DNA from: VFZN01 sp050249615
GTDB lineage: Bacteria; Acidobacteriota; Vicinamibacteria; Vicinamibacterales; UBA2999
Length of the DNA stretch: 64,000 bases
Direction of reading: 5' to 3'
Assembly (NCBI GenBank): GCA_050249615.1
Contig: JBFWQE010000010.1
Coordinates: 1-64,000, forward strand
Translations under genes and position numbers: made by a program
In this document: in pieces, positions 52,453 to 60,885 of the stretch
Numbering within the stretch: position 1 is the first letter of the stretch
Layout of the letters: every line of letters begins with the position of its first letter
The notes under the pieces: generated by a model
What the model saw: the letters and a program-made list of their open reading frames with translations, nothing else
Told to the model about the DNA's origin: nothing
Databases searched by the model: none

Positions 52453-53730
52453 ATGAGGCGCCATCCACTGCTTCGCGTGCTTGCCGCCACGGTCGCGCTG
52501 GTCGTTCCGCTGCTGTCCGCGCAGGAGGAGGTGCGCCTCATCCCCGTTGACGGAGAGGGCGCGAAGTACTGGCCGCGCTGGCGCGGGCCGTCGGGACAGG
52601 GGCTTGTCCCCGGGGGCGCCTACACCGACACCTGGTCGCCCACCTCCCGCGTGCAGTGGAAGGTGCCCGTGCCAGGACGAGGCAACTCGTCGCCCATCGT
52701 CTGGGGCGATCGCGTCTTCCTTACCACAGCGCGCGACAACGGGCGGCGGCTGTCGATGCTCGCGTTCAGCCGTGCCGACGGGAAAGTGCTGTGGGAAACC
52801 TTCCTGCCGCAGGAGGGCGTGGAGCAGGTGCACCCGAAGAATGGCTACGCCTCGGCCACGCCGGTCACCGACGGCCAGCGCGTGTTCGCTTCGTTCGGCC
52901 GGCACGGCCTGGCGGCCTTCGACTTCTCCGGCAGGCTCGTGTGGCACCGCCGCTTCGGCGTCATCGACAACTACCACGGGCCCGCCGGCTCGCCCGTCCT
53001 CTACAAGGACCGCATCTTCCTCTACCAGGACCAGAACCCGACCACGAACCAGACCGCGTTCGTCGCGGCGTTCGACAAGGCCACGGGCAGGACGCTGTGG
53101 CAGACGCCCCGGACGGAAACCGTGGGCTGGGGCACACCGGTCGTCATCGATGCAGGGGCGCGCGACGAGCTCGTCGTGTCGGGCCAGCGCCGGGTCGCAT
53201 CCTATGACCCCGACACGGGCCGCGAGCTCTGGACGGTCCGCGGCATGACGTTCGAGGTCATCCCCACGCCCGTCGTCGCACACGGGCTCGTGTTCGCGTC
53301 CTCCGGCCGCGCGGGCCCGACGTTCGCGATTCGCCCGGGCGGGTCGGGTGACGTCACGCGGACGCACGTCGCCTGGAGCACCCCGAAGGGCTCACCCTTC
53401 GTCCCGTCGGGCATTGTCGTGGACGACCTGCTGTACCTCGTGAACGACATGCAGAGCATCCTCACCGTGTACGAAGCCCCGACAGGGACCCTCGTCTACC
53501 AGGGCCGCCTCGGAGCGGCACAGCGAGAAGGCTTCTCGGCCTCGCCGGTCGCCGTGAACGGCAAGGTGTTCTTCACCAACGACGAAGGCCGGACATTCGT
53601 GGTCCAGGCCGGTCGCGAGTTCAAGCTGCTGCACACGAACGAGCTGGGCGGCCGCACGCTGGCGTCGCCCGCGCTGGTGGACGGGACCTGGTATTGGCGG
53701 ACCGACGCGGCACTGATGGCCGTTCGGTGA
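52453..53730 (+). CDS. PQQ-type beta-propeller protein, secreted
   Basis: The product has 425 residues with signal peptide (LLRVLAATVALVVPLLSAQ). WPRWRGPSGQGLVPGG is the typical opening of outer-membrane PQQ-like propellers. Repeats include ADGKVLWETFLPQ, FSGRLVWHRRFG, ATGRTLWQTPRTE and DTGRELWTVRGM. It most likely is a non-enzymatic propeller related to BamB. It is divergent from the BNR propeller. Confidence 0.88.
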   Translation: MRRHPLLRVLAATVALVVPLLSAQEEVRLIPVDGEGAKYWPRWRGPSGQGLVPGGAYTDTWSPTSRVQWKVPVPGRGNSSPIVWGDRVFLTTARDNGRRLSMLAFSRADGKVLWETFLPQEGVEQVHPKNGYASATPVTDGQRVFASFGRHGLAAFDFSGRLVWHRRFGVIDNYHGPAGSPVLYKDRIFLYQDQNPTTNQTAFVAAFDKATGRTLWQTPRTETVGWGTPVVIDAGARDELVVSGQRRVASYDPDTGRELWTVRGMTFEVIPTPVVAHGLVFASSGRAGPTFAIRPGGSGDVTRTHVAWSTPKGSPFVPSGIVVDDLLYLVNDMQSILTVYEAPTGTLVYQGRLGAAQREGFSASPVAVNGKVFFTNDEGRTFVVQAGREFKLLHTNELGGRTLASPALVDGTWYWRTDAALMAVR

Positions 53731-53761
53731 GTGGAATCCAGATGCCCTCCATGCGTTGATG

Positions 53762-53779
53762 ATATGCCTGAAGGCATAT
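53762..53779. promoter_or_regulatory. Palindromic operator of the VapBC module
   Basis: ATATGCCT-GA-AGGCATAT has perfect 8-base arms and lies 49 bases before the vapB start, just upstream of the -35 box. A second, weaker dyad (CATAT...ATATG, 53798-53813) lies between the -35 and -10 boxes. Both suit binding by a VapB dimer. Confidence 0.6.
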
Positions 53780-53793
53780 GACGGTCCCGCAAG

Positions 53794-53822
53794 TTGACAT
53801 ATCAATGCATATGAACTAGCGT
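53794..53822 (+). promoter_or_regulatory. Promoter of vapBC with consensus -35
   Basis: A perfect TTGACA (53794-53799), a 17-base spacer and TAGCGT (53817-53822) are followed by six bases and the ATG at 53829, so the transcript should be leaderless. A dyad inside the spacer would let the complex block RNA polymerase. Confidence 0.65.
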
Positions 53823-53828
53823 TGTCGT

Positions 53829-54029
53829 ATGCGCACGACCTTGGACCTGCCGGAAGCCCTGATCGATGACGCTCGCGCGGTTCTGGGATTCAAGTCGAAG
53901 ACCGACACGGTCGTTCACGCGTTGAAGGAGGTCGTGCGCCGGAGCAAGACGGAGGAGTTGAAGGCCCTCTTCGGCAAGGTGACCTTCGACGTGGATCCGA
54001 CCACGCTGCGCGGCAAGCCGGTGCGCTGA
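53829..54029 (+). CDS. vapB: VapB-type antitoxin
   Basis: The product has 66 residues. MRTTLDLPEALIDDARAVLG with KSKTDTVVHALKEVVRRSK is a ribbon-helix-helix VapB antitoxin of the type paired with PIN toxins. The C-terminal ELKALFGKVTFDVDPTTLRG is the toxin-binding tail. The stop overlaps the toxin start (TGATG). A palindrome and promoter precede it. Confidence 0.92.
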   Translation: MRTTLDLPEALIDDARAVLGFKSKTDTVVHALKEVVRRSKTEELKALFGKVTFDVDPTTLRGKPVR

Positions 54030-54427
54030 TGATCGTCGTGGACACCTCGGTCTGGGTGGCGGTGCTGCGCGGCCGTCCGCCCGGTCACGAGGCGGCTGTC
54101 CTGGGCGAGCTCATCGAAGCGGATCTGGTCGCGGTGCCTCAGCCCGTCCGACAGGAACTGCGCGCCGGGCTGTCCCAGCAGGACCGGCGGCCGGTGCTGG
54201 ACCGGCTGGCGGCTCTTCCCGTCCTCGTCCCCTCCGACGACACCTGGAAGACCGTGGAGGACTGGACCGATCGGGCCGCGGAGCATGGTGAGCGCTTTGG
54301 CCTCGCGGACCTGCTCATCGCAGCCATGGCGCACGACCTCGGCGCGCTCGTCTGGACGCTGGACAAGGACTTCGATCGGCTCGAGAGCCTGGAGCTCGTC
54401 CGGCTGTTCTCCTATCGAACCCTCTGA
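54029..54427 (+). CDS. vapC: VapC PIN-domain ribonuclease toxin
   Basis: The product has 132 residues. IVVDTSVWVAVLRGR gives the first catalytic Asp; LVAVPQPVRQELRAGL the second acidic residue; FGLADLLIAAMAHDLGALV and WTLDKDFDRL the last Asp cluster. The PIN quartet thus looks complete. It should be a Mg-dependent RNase neutralised by the VapB in front. It is convergent with the gene ending at 54449. Confidence 0.92.
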   Translation: MIVVDTSVWVAVLRGRPPGHEAAVLGELIEADLVAVPQPVRQELRAGLSQQDRRPVLDRLAALPVLVPSDDTWKTVEDWTDRAAEHGERFGLADLLIAAMAHDLGALVWTLDKDFDRLESLELVRLFSYRTL

Positions 54428-54448
54428 AGGCGCATCCCTCGCGGCGCC

Positions 54449-55129
54449 TCACTTCATCTCGATCGTCACCAGCGCCGGCTTGCCGGCCGCGACCGTCACC
54501 TTCACCGGCGCGGCCCGGAGCGCCTCGTGCCAGATGCGCAGCTCATACGTGCCCGGCGGGATGTCCGGCAGGGTGAACGTGCCATCGACGCTGGTGACGG
54601 CAGAGATCTCGTCGGTGACGACAATCCAGCCACGCATCCACTGGTGGGTGCTGCAGCCCACGCGCAGCACGCCGGCGGCGCCCAGCGGTTTGGCAATCTC
54701 GATTCCCGGGATGGGCACGGCCAGGTTGAACAGCTGCCGGCCGTCGGCCTGCTGGACCACGGTGGTGTGGAGTACCGGGTCCTTGCTCGAGGTCTTCAAC
54801 GTGCCATTCGGCGCCACCACCTGCACACGTGGGACGAAGGCGCATCCGTCGTTCATGACCGACACCTCGCGGGCGGGTGCCGCGGCCTTCACGCCGGCAA
54901 GCGTGACCACCGCATTGGCCAGGCGTCCCCCCGCGTTCACCAGGATGGACTGATCCGGAAGCTCCGCGCCGCAGACCTTCTGGTCGAACGTCACGCGGAT
55001 GGAGGGGAGCGACCGCGCGCGCGTGGTCACCACGCCCTGGATGGCACCCGCCTGGGCCTCGGCCGAGCCGGCCAATCCAAGGAGGAACCCGGCTGCCATG
55101 ACTGTCGTCCACATCGCTGACCGCTGCAT
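54449..55129 (-). CDS. Secreted plastocyanin-like/carboxypeptidase-regulatory protein
   Basis: The product has 226 residues from the ATG at 55129 with signal peptide (LLGLAGSAEAQAG). The middle (VCGAELPDQSILVNAGGRLA, GCAFVPRVQVVAPNGTL, GVLRVGCSTHQWMRGWIVVT) resembles the methylamine-utilisation-type cupredoxin-like proteins, with a CxTHxWM site that could bind copper. The end is a carboxypeptidase-regulatory-like domain (SVDGTFTLPDIPPGTYELRI). It is divergent from a metal-type TonB receptor, so a shared role in metal handling is possible. Confidence 0.75.
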   Translation of the reverse strand: MQRSAMWTTVMAAGFLLGLAGSAEAQAGAIQGVVTTRARSLPSIRVTFDQKVCGAELPDQSILVNAGGRLANAVVTLAGVKAAAPAREVSVMNDGCAFVPRVQVVAPNGTLKTSSKDPVLHTTVVQQADGRQLFNLAVPIPGIEIAKPLGAAGVLRVGCSTHQWMRGWIVVTDEISAVTSVDGTFTLPDIPPGTYELRIWHEALRAAPVKVTVAAGKPALVTIEMK

Positions 55130-55244
55130 CGCTTCGACCTTTCCGTGCCTTCCGGGGCCCGTTTGCAACCATCCATTGCCCCGGGAAGGCAATCCGACGG
55201 CTTTGGGTCACCGCCGGCCCGCGGGCGCAGTACGCTCTCAGGAT

Positions 55245-57497
55245 ATGCGCACGCCCTTCATACCCGTAATTATCGCCGCCGTCCTGGCACTCGGCGCCGG
55301 CCCGGTTTTCGGGCAGACCGGGACCACGCTGACCGGCACGGTGACGCAGGCCGACGGCGGCCAGCCCATGGCCGGGGCGCTCGTTGTCATCGACGAGCTC
55401 CGGCGCGAGACCCGGACCGCCGACGACGGCACGTACCGCTTCGAGGGGGTGCCGCCCGGGAACTATCACGTGGGTGTGCGTGCCGAGGGCTACACGACGC
55501 GACGCACCGAGGTAACCGTCGGCACCTCGCCCGCCACGCTGGATCTCTCCGTGGAGTTCGACCTTCACTTTGCCGAGGTCGTCTCGGTGAGCCCCAATCC
55601 GCGCCCGCAGTTCGAGTCCTACCAGCCCACCTCCGTGCTCACGGGCCAGGATCTGACGCGCCAGTTGGACAGCACCGTCGCCGGTACCCTGCAGTCCGAG
55701 CCGGGCATCGCGACGCGGTCGTTTGGCGCGGCGCCGGCGCGCCCCGTCATCCGCGGCCTGGATGGCGATCGCGTGGTCGTGCTCGAGGACGGCCAGCGCA
55801 TGGGGGACATCTCCAGCCAGTCGGGTGATCACGGCGTGCCCATCAACCCGGCGGCGGCCAGCAAGCTCGAGGTGGTTCGCGGGCCCGCCACGCTGCTCTA
55901 CGGCGCGAACGCGATTGGCGGCCTCGTCAACGTGATCACCGACCAGATCCCCAGTGAACGCTTCACGGGCACATCGGGCAACTTCACGTTCGACCTCGGT
56001 ACCAACGGCGGCCAGGCGGGCGGCGCGGGCGACATTCACGTCGGCAACGGCCAGTGGGCGTTCCACTTCGGCGGCAGTGGTCAGCGGATGGGCGAGTACA
56101 GCACGCCGGAAGGCGACGCCGCCAACACGCAGTCGCGCACGGGCACGGCCAGCTTCGGCGGCGCCTGGACCGGCGAGAACTCCTACGTCGGCGCCAGCTA
56201 CGGATACACCGATCAGAAGTACGGCATCCCGGTGGTCGAGGAAGGGCAGATCAACCTCACGCCGCGGCGTCACGCGTTCAACATCCGCGCCGGCGGATCG
56301 GCCCTGCCCGGATTCATCCAGTCCTATCGGGCCACCTTCGGCGTCCGGCGGTACGAGCACCAGGAGCTGGAAGGCGCCGAGGTGGGCACGACCTTCGAGA
56401 ACGACACGCTCGAAGGCGAGGTGCTGCTGTCACACAGGAAGACGGGCGCGCTCCTCGGCAGCGTGGGCGGGTGGCTGCTCAACCGCCAGTTCGCGGCCCG
56501 CGGCGCCGAGGCGCTGTCGCCGCCTGTTGATCAGAACAGCCTGGCCGCGTTCGCCTACGAGGAAGTCGCGTGGTCGCACGCGACGCTCCAGTTCGGCGGC
56601 CGTCTGGATCACACCAAGTACACGCCCGAGAACGGGCTGCCGAACCGGGACTTCACCGAGTGGTCCAGCTCGGTGGGCCTGCTGGTCCGCCCGGAGGCCG
56701 CCAAGGACAACCTCGTGATTGCCGCGAGCCTGGCCCGCGCGGCGCGGCCACCGGCCCTCGAGGAGCTCTACTTCTTCGGCCCGCACCTGGGCAACTTCGC
56801 GTACGAGATAGGCAACCCCGCCCTGAAGGCCGAGCGCGCGCTGGGCTTCGATCTCGCCGTGCGCGTGCGCGGCGATCGCTTCGAGGGCGAAGTGTCGTTC
56901 TTCCACAACGCCATCGGCAACTTCATCTTCCGCAACCCGCTCAGCGACGAGGAATTCGAGGAGCGCGAGGAGGAGTTCGACGACCGGTTTGGCGTGGAGC
57001 ACGGCGAGGAAGGGGAAGGCGAGGGCCACGGGCACGGCGAAGGCCTGCCGTTCGTCGAATTCCAGGGGCGCGACGCCACGCTCTGGGGCATGGAGGCGCA
57101 CGGCGACGTGAAGCTCACGCCGGAGTGGACGGTGGAGTTCACCTTCGACATGGTGCGCGGGCGCCTGGACGATACGGAGGAAGCGCTGCCCCGCATCCCG
57201 CCGTACCGAGGCATCGCGGGCCTGCGTTACCAGAAGAATGCCTTCCAGGCAGGCACGTCCGTCACGGCCGTGGCGGACCAGACCCGCATCTACGGGGATG
57301 AGACGCCGACGGCCGGCTGGGCCACGCTCCGGTTCCACGCGTCCTACTCGTTCACGCAGGGACGGCTGCTCAACACGATCACCGCGCGGCTCGAGAATGC
57401 AACCAACCGGCTGTACCGGAATCACCTGAACTACGTGAAAGACCAGCTGCCCGAGATGGGGCGGACCTTCCGGCTGGTCTACGCTCTGGGGTTCTGA
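55245..57497 (+). CDS. TonB-dependent receptor, ZnuD-like metal type
   Basis: The product has 750 residues. Signal peptide, then a carboxypeptidase-regulatory-like domain (TLTGTVTQADGGQPMAGALV), the plug domain (PVIRGLDGDRVVVLEDGQRM, then KLEVVRGPATLLYGANAIGG) and a 22-strand type barrel ending in a Phe (RLVYALGF). A loop rich in Glu, His and Gly (EHGEEGEGEGHGHGEG) is like the metal-catching loops of zinc receptors such as ZnuD. Zinc or copper uptake is therefore likely. The gene is directly followed by a 13-unit decamer array. Confidence 0.9.
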   Translation: MRTPFIPVIIAAVLALGAGPVFGQTGTTLTGTVTQADGGQPMAGALVVIDELRRETRTADDGTYRFEGVPPGNYHVGVRAEGYTTRRTEVTVGTSPATLDLSVEFDLHFAEVVSVSPNPRPQFESYQPTSVLTGQDLTRQLDSTVAGTLQSEPGIATRSFGAAPARPVIRGLDGDRVVVLEDGQRMGDISSQSGDHGVPINPAAASKLEVVRGPATLLYGANAIGGLVNVITDQIPSERFTGTSGNFTFDLGTNGGQAGGAGDIHVGNGQWAFHFGGSGQRMGEYSTPEGDAANTQSRTGTASFGGAWTGENSYVGASYGYTDQKYGIPVVEEGQINLTPRRHAFNIRAGGSALPGFIQSYRATFGVRRYEHQELEGAEVGTTFENDTLEGEVLLSHRKTGALLGSVGGWLLNRQFAARGAEALSPPVDQNSLAAFAYEEVAWSHATLQFGGRLDHTKYTPENGLPNRDFTEWSSSVGLLVRPEAAKDNLVIAASLARAARPPALEELYFFGPHLGNFAYEIGNPALKAERALGFDLAVRVRGDRFEGEVSFFHNAIGNFIFRNPLSDEEFEEREEEFDDRFGVEHGEEGEGEGHGHGEGLPFVEFQGRDATLWGMEAHGDVKLTPEWTVEFTFDMVRGRLDDTEEALPRIPPYRGIAGLRYQKNAFQAGTSVTAVADQTRIYGDETPTAGWATLRFHASYSFTQGRLLNTITARLENATNRLYRNHLNYVKDQLPEMGRTFRLVYALGF

Positions 57498-57500
57498 CCG

Positions 57501-57630
57501 GGTGCGGGCAGGTGCGGGCAGGTGCGGGCGGGTGCGAACGAGTGCGGGCAGGTGCGAACAGGTGCGGGCAGGTGCGAACGGGTGCGGGCAGGTGCGAACG
57601 GGTGCGGGCAGGTGCGAACAGGTGCGGGCG
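57501..57630 (+). repeat. 13-unit decamer tandem array
   Basis: Thirteen contiguous decamers GGTGCGGGCA / GGTGCGAAC(A/G) in exact 10-base phase start 3 bases after the TonB receptor stop. From unit 3 on, the two types alternate, giving a 20-base higher-order period. Shorter arrays of the same unit occur at 16640 and 26044. Confidence 0.95.
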
Positions 57631-57679
57631 GACTTGACCCGCCGAAGCTCGCGTGGCGAAGCGATCGAGCGAACGCAGG

Positions 57680-58075
57680 TCAGCGCCGCTCGGGCGTGGC
57701 CGTGCGGGTGAGGGCCATGAAGATGGTACACGCCATGGCCAGGGTCACGAGGATGACGGCCGTCAGCGAGGGCTCGAGGCCGCGGCTGACGAAGAAGAGC
57801 GCCACCGAGAACCAGGCGCAGGACACGGCCACCAGCTTCACGCCGCGCGAGATCGATCGGTCCGCGTGATAGCGTTCCACGTGGACCAGCGCCTCGCGGA
57901 AAATCGGCATCCGCTTCACCCAACCGTGCAGCCGCTCGCTGGAGCGCGAGAAGGCCCACAGCGCTACCAGCAGGAAGACCGTCGTCGGCAGCCCTGGCAG
58001 CAGGGCGCCGAGCGTGGCCAACCCGACGGAGGAAAGGCCCACGACGATGTAGACGGCACGGGCGAAGAGGGGCAT
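57680..58075 (-). CDS. ybaN: YbaN-type inner-membrane protein (DUF454)
   Basis: The product has 131 residues. GLATLGALLPGLPTTVFLLV followed by ALWAFSRSSERLHGW is the DUF454 signature; RMPIFREALVHVERYHADRS and two further helices complete it. Function of the family is unknown. The gene is divergent from the M28 peptidase at 58105, sharing a symmetric ATTATAAT between them. Confidence 0.92.
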   Translation of the reverse strand: MPLFARAVYIVVGLSSVGLATLGALLPGLPTTVFLLVALWAFSRSSERLHGWVKRMPIFREALVHVERYHADRSISRGVKLVAVSCAWFSVALFFVSRGLEPSLTAVILVTLAMACTIFMALTRTATPERR

Positions 58076-58089
58076 GGGAACCGTCCCGA

Positions 58090-58095
58090 TTATAA
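58090..58095 (+). promoter_or_regulatory. -10 box of the M28 peptidase gene
   Basis: A perfect TATAAT ends 9 bases before the ATG at 58105. The overlapping ATTATAAT is symmetric enough to serve the divergent ybaN-like gene as well. Confidence 0.5.
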
Positions 58096-58104
58096 TCCGC
58101 GCCC

Positions 58105-59514
58105 ATGTACCGGATGCTTGCCTTTCTCTTCGCAGCGGGTTTCGGGCTGGCCGCGGCCGCGGGATGGCCGGCGGCCCTTTCCGCCGGGGCCGATGGTGCC
58201 CAGGCCCAGGTTCCGGGCTGGCTCACCCCCTACCGTGACAACGCCCAGCGCCTGATCTCGGCCGCGACGGCCGACCAGTTCGGCTGGGACCGGCTGGCCG
58301 AGCTGACCGACACCTACGGCGCCCGTCTCACCGGCTCCGACAACCTCACGCGGGCCATCGCCTGGGCCGTGGAAACCATGAAGAAGGACGGGCTCGAGCG
58401 CGTCCGCACCGAGAAGGTGATGGCGCCCCGGTGGGTGCGTGGCGAGGAGAGCCTCGAGATCATCGACCCGCCGCATCACGCCATTCCCTTGCTCGGGCTC
58501 GGCGGCAGCGTGGCCACCCCGCCCGATGGCATCGAAGCCGAGGTGATGGTCGTCTCTTCGATGGAGGAGCTCCAGAAGCGCTCGGCCGAGGCCAGAGGCC
58601 GCATAGTGCTGTTCGACGTGCCGTACACGAACTACGGCGAGACGGTGGCCTATCGATCCGGCGGCGCACGCGCTGCGGCGCGGCACGGCGCCGTCGGCAT
58701 GCTCCTGCGATCGGTCGGCCCGATGGGCCTCCGCACGACGCACACGGGTGGCATGGCGTACGGCGACGATGCGCCGAAGATTCCCGCCGCGGCGATCTCG
58801 GTGGAGGACTCGCAGCGCATCCACCGCATCGTGAATCGCGGGCGCACGGTTCGCGTGCGTCTCAAGATGGAGGCGCGATTCGAGCCGGACGTCGAGTCGG
58901 CCAACGTCATCGGCGAGCTGGTCGGGCGCGAGCGTCCCGACGAGATCGTCCTGGTCGGGTGCCATTTCGACTCGTGGGACCCCGGCACCGGGGCGTCCGA
59001 CGATGCGGTCGGCTGCATCGTCACGTGGGAAGGCGTGCGCCTGATGAAGAAGCTCGGGATCCAGCCGAGGCGGACCGTGCGCGTGGTGCTCTTCACCAAC
59101 GAGGAGAACGGCCTGCGCGGCGGCACGGCCTATCGGGACGCCCATGCCGCCGAGGCCGAGAACCACGTCCTGGCGATCGAGTCGGATTCAGGCGTCTTCG
59201 CGCCGGCGCGACTCGCCTTCAGCGGGTCCGAATCGGCGCGGCGCATCATCGCCGACATCGGGACGCTGCTGGCCGGCATCGACATGCAGAGCATCGGACC
59301 CGGCGGCGGCGGCGCCGACATCGGCCCCATCGCCCAGCTCGGACGCGTGCCGATGATGGCCTACTCTGGCGATTCGACGAAGTACTTCACCATCCACCAC
59401 ACGCCGGCCGACACGGTCGAGCGGATTCTCCCGGCGGAGGTGTCGAAGGCGGCGGCGTCACTGGCGGTGATGACCTACGTGGTGGCGGAGATGCCGGAGA
59501 GGCTGCCTAAGTAG
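58105..59514 (+). CDS. Secreted M28 metallopeptidase (PA-domain type)
   Basis: The product has 469 residues with signal peptide. LTDTYGARLTGSDNLTRAIA precedes a PA domain. M28 metal ligands are visible in VLVGCHFDSWDPGTGASDDA, FTNEENGLRGGTAY, LAIESDSGVFAP and IHHTPADTVERI. It resembles plasma glutamate carboxypeptidase-like enzymes. It differs from the M28 enzyme at 47526 in lacking a PDZ domain. A G-quadruplex repeat follows its stop by one base. Confidence 0.92.
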   Translation: MYRMLAFLFAAGFGLAAAAGWPAALSAGADGAQAQVPGWLTPYRDNAQRLISAATADQFGWDRLAELTDTYGARLTGSDNLTRAIAWAVETMKKDGLERVRTEKVMAPRWVRGEESLEIIDPPHHAIPLLGLGGSVATPPDGIEAEVMVVSSMEELQKRSAEARGRIVLFDVPYTNYGETVAYRSGGARAAARHGAVGMLLRSVGPMGLRTTHTGGMAYGDDAPKIPAAAISVEDSQRIHRIVNRGRTVRVRLKMEARFEPDVESANVIGELVGRERPDEIVLVGCHFDSWDPGTGASDDAVGCIVTWEGVRLMKKLGIQPRRTVRVVLFTNEENGLRGGTAYRDAHAAEAENHVLAIESDSGVFAPARLAFSGSESARRIIADIGTLLAGIDMQSIGPGGGGADIGPIAQLGRVPMMAYSGDSTKYFTIHHTPADTVERILPAEVSKAAASLAVMTYVVAEMPERLPK

Positions 59515-59575
59515 GGGCTTGGGGCTTGGGGCTTGGGGCTTGGGGCTTGGGGCTTGGGCCTTGGAGGCCTGGGAG
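59515..59575 (+). repeat. GGGGCTT heptamer array (G-quadruplex motif)
   Basis: About six GGGGCTT units start directly after the M28 stop, then decay (GGGCCTTGGAGG, CCTGGGAGCC). In sense RNA four GGGG tracts with CTT loops satisfy the G-quadruplex rule. Same unit as on the minus strand at 27404. Confidence 0.9.
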
Positions 59576-59596
59576 CCTGGAGGCTCGGAGCGGGTC

Positions 59597-60862
59597 TCAC
59601 GATCCCCCTGCGCGAATGACCGATGCGCCGGGCTCGCCGTCGACGTAGACGGCGAGCGTTCCGCGAGGCGTCGGGACGAGGACCGGGTACGAGGACGGGG
59701 TGCCGCGCGCACCGAGGAGTGTGGTCGCGCCGAAGCGAGGCTGGCCGGCCTCGTCGAATGTCAGTGTCCGCATCGCGGCCTGGCGCACGCCGTCCAGTAC
59801 CTCGTCCCACGCGACGGTCAGACGCCCCGCCCCGTCCGCCACGACCTGCGGGTGCATGGGTTTCGGGCTGCCGAGCGTGGGGATGCGCACGCGTGGCGAG
59901 AACGTCCGGCCGTCACGTGACGACGCGTAGAACAGCGCGCCCTCGGGCGTTTCGCCGCCCATCACCGTGGGCCAGACCACGTGCACCGTGCCCTCCGCGT
60001 CCACGACCATCGCCGGCCCGTCGTCCGGGCAGCCGGCGAGGTGCCAGTCGTCCTGGCTCACGCGGCCCTGCGGATCGAACGACCGCCCGCCGTCGCGAGA
60101 CGCCATGAAGGCGATGTCCCTGATGTTGCCGGCGTATACGTGCCGCCAGGCGGCGTAGATCTCGCCGCGCGGGCCCGCGGCCATGGCCACCTTGCAGCAA
60201 TAGCAGACGCCTTTCAGCAGCTCGCGTTCGCCCGAGGTCGTATCGGGTCCCTCCCGCGCGTAGTAGAGGCCGGACAACTGCGCCATCGCAACGCCGTCGA
60301 TGGCCGCGGCCTCGTGGTGATCGTGGCCCTGGGTCTTTCTGGCTGCCAGGCCGCGGTGATCCAGCCACATCACGTGTGCGGCGCCCGCCGCGTCGAGCGC
60401 CATGGCGTGCCACCCGCGGTCGCCAGCGGCGCCAGGGGCCTGCAACGCGCGTCCCGGGGCGAAGGTTCGCCCGCCGTCCAGGGACCGCGACACCTTGATC
60501 GCCGTGCCCGTCCCCTTCGACCCGAACACCACGACGATCTCAGGCGCACCTCCGCCCGCTCGTGAGACGAGCGCGACGCGCGGCGGCAGTTCTCCGCCGA
60601 GGCGCGCCTCACCCTCGATGTCGTTCACGCGGACCGGCCGGCCGAAGGTGCGCCCCTCGTCCTGGCTCAGCGCCACGTAGACATCCGCCTTCCCGTCCAC
60701 GCTCGCGCCCCACGCGACAGCGACGAACCGGCCGAGCGACGCGGCCCACGGGGTCTGGCTCGATCGGCCCTCCACGGTGAGAATCGGCGGACCGGCGGCC
60801 CTGCCGGAAACGCCGGTGAGGAGGGCCGAGAGGAGAAGGGCGGCGGGGCGGGACGCACGCAT
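59597..60862 (-). CDS. Secreted sialidase-like propeller with CYCC motif
   Basis: The product has 421 residues with signal peptide. Asp-box-like repeats: LSQDEGRTFGR, SRSLDGGRTFAPG, MASRDGGRSFDPQG, YASSRDGRTFSPR. A distinct feature is LLKGVCYCCKVAMAAGPRG with YAAWRHVYAGNIRDIAF, a conserved block in a subfamily of bacterial sialidase-like proteins; the Cys cluster and nearby His suggest metal or disulfide binding. Catalysis on sialosides is not shown. It is divergent from the RegB-like kinase. Confidence 0.87.
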   Translation of the reverse strand: MRASRPAALLLSALLTGVSGRAAGPPILTVEGRSSQTPWAASLGRFVAVAWGASVDGKADVYVALSQDEGRTFGRPVRVNDIEGEARLGGELPPRVALVSRAGGGAPEIVVVFGSKGTGTAIKVSRSLDGGRTFAPGRALQAPGAAGDRGWHAMALDAAGAAHVMWLDHRGLAARKTQGHDHHEAAAIDGVAMAQLSGLYYAREGPDTTSGERELLKGVCYCCKVAMAAGPRGEIYAAWRHVYAGNIRDIAFMASRDGGRSFDPQGRVSQDDWHLAGCPDDGPAMVVDAEGTVHVVWPTVMGGETPEGALFYASSRDGRTFSPRVRIPTLGSPKPMHPQVVADGAGRLTVAWDEVLDGVRQAAMRTLTFDEAGQPRFGATTLLGARGTPSSYPVLVPTPRGTLAVYVDGEPGASVIRAGGS

Positions 60863-60885
60863 TTGCGTGTAGCCTACGTGAGACG

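Noticed and set aside
54428..54449. Bidirectional terminator between vapC and the convergent gene
   Set aside because: AGGCGC/GCGCCT is a six-pair stem without a T run and overlaps the stop of the minus-strand gene; too weak to call.
57501..57630. Possible CRISPR array
   Set aside because: Units are contiguous decamers without spacers, and no cas genes are nearby.
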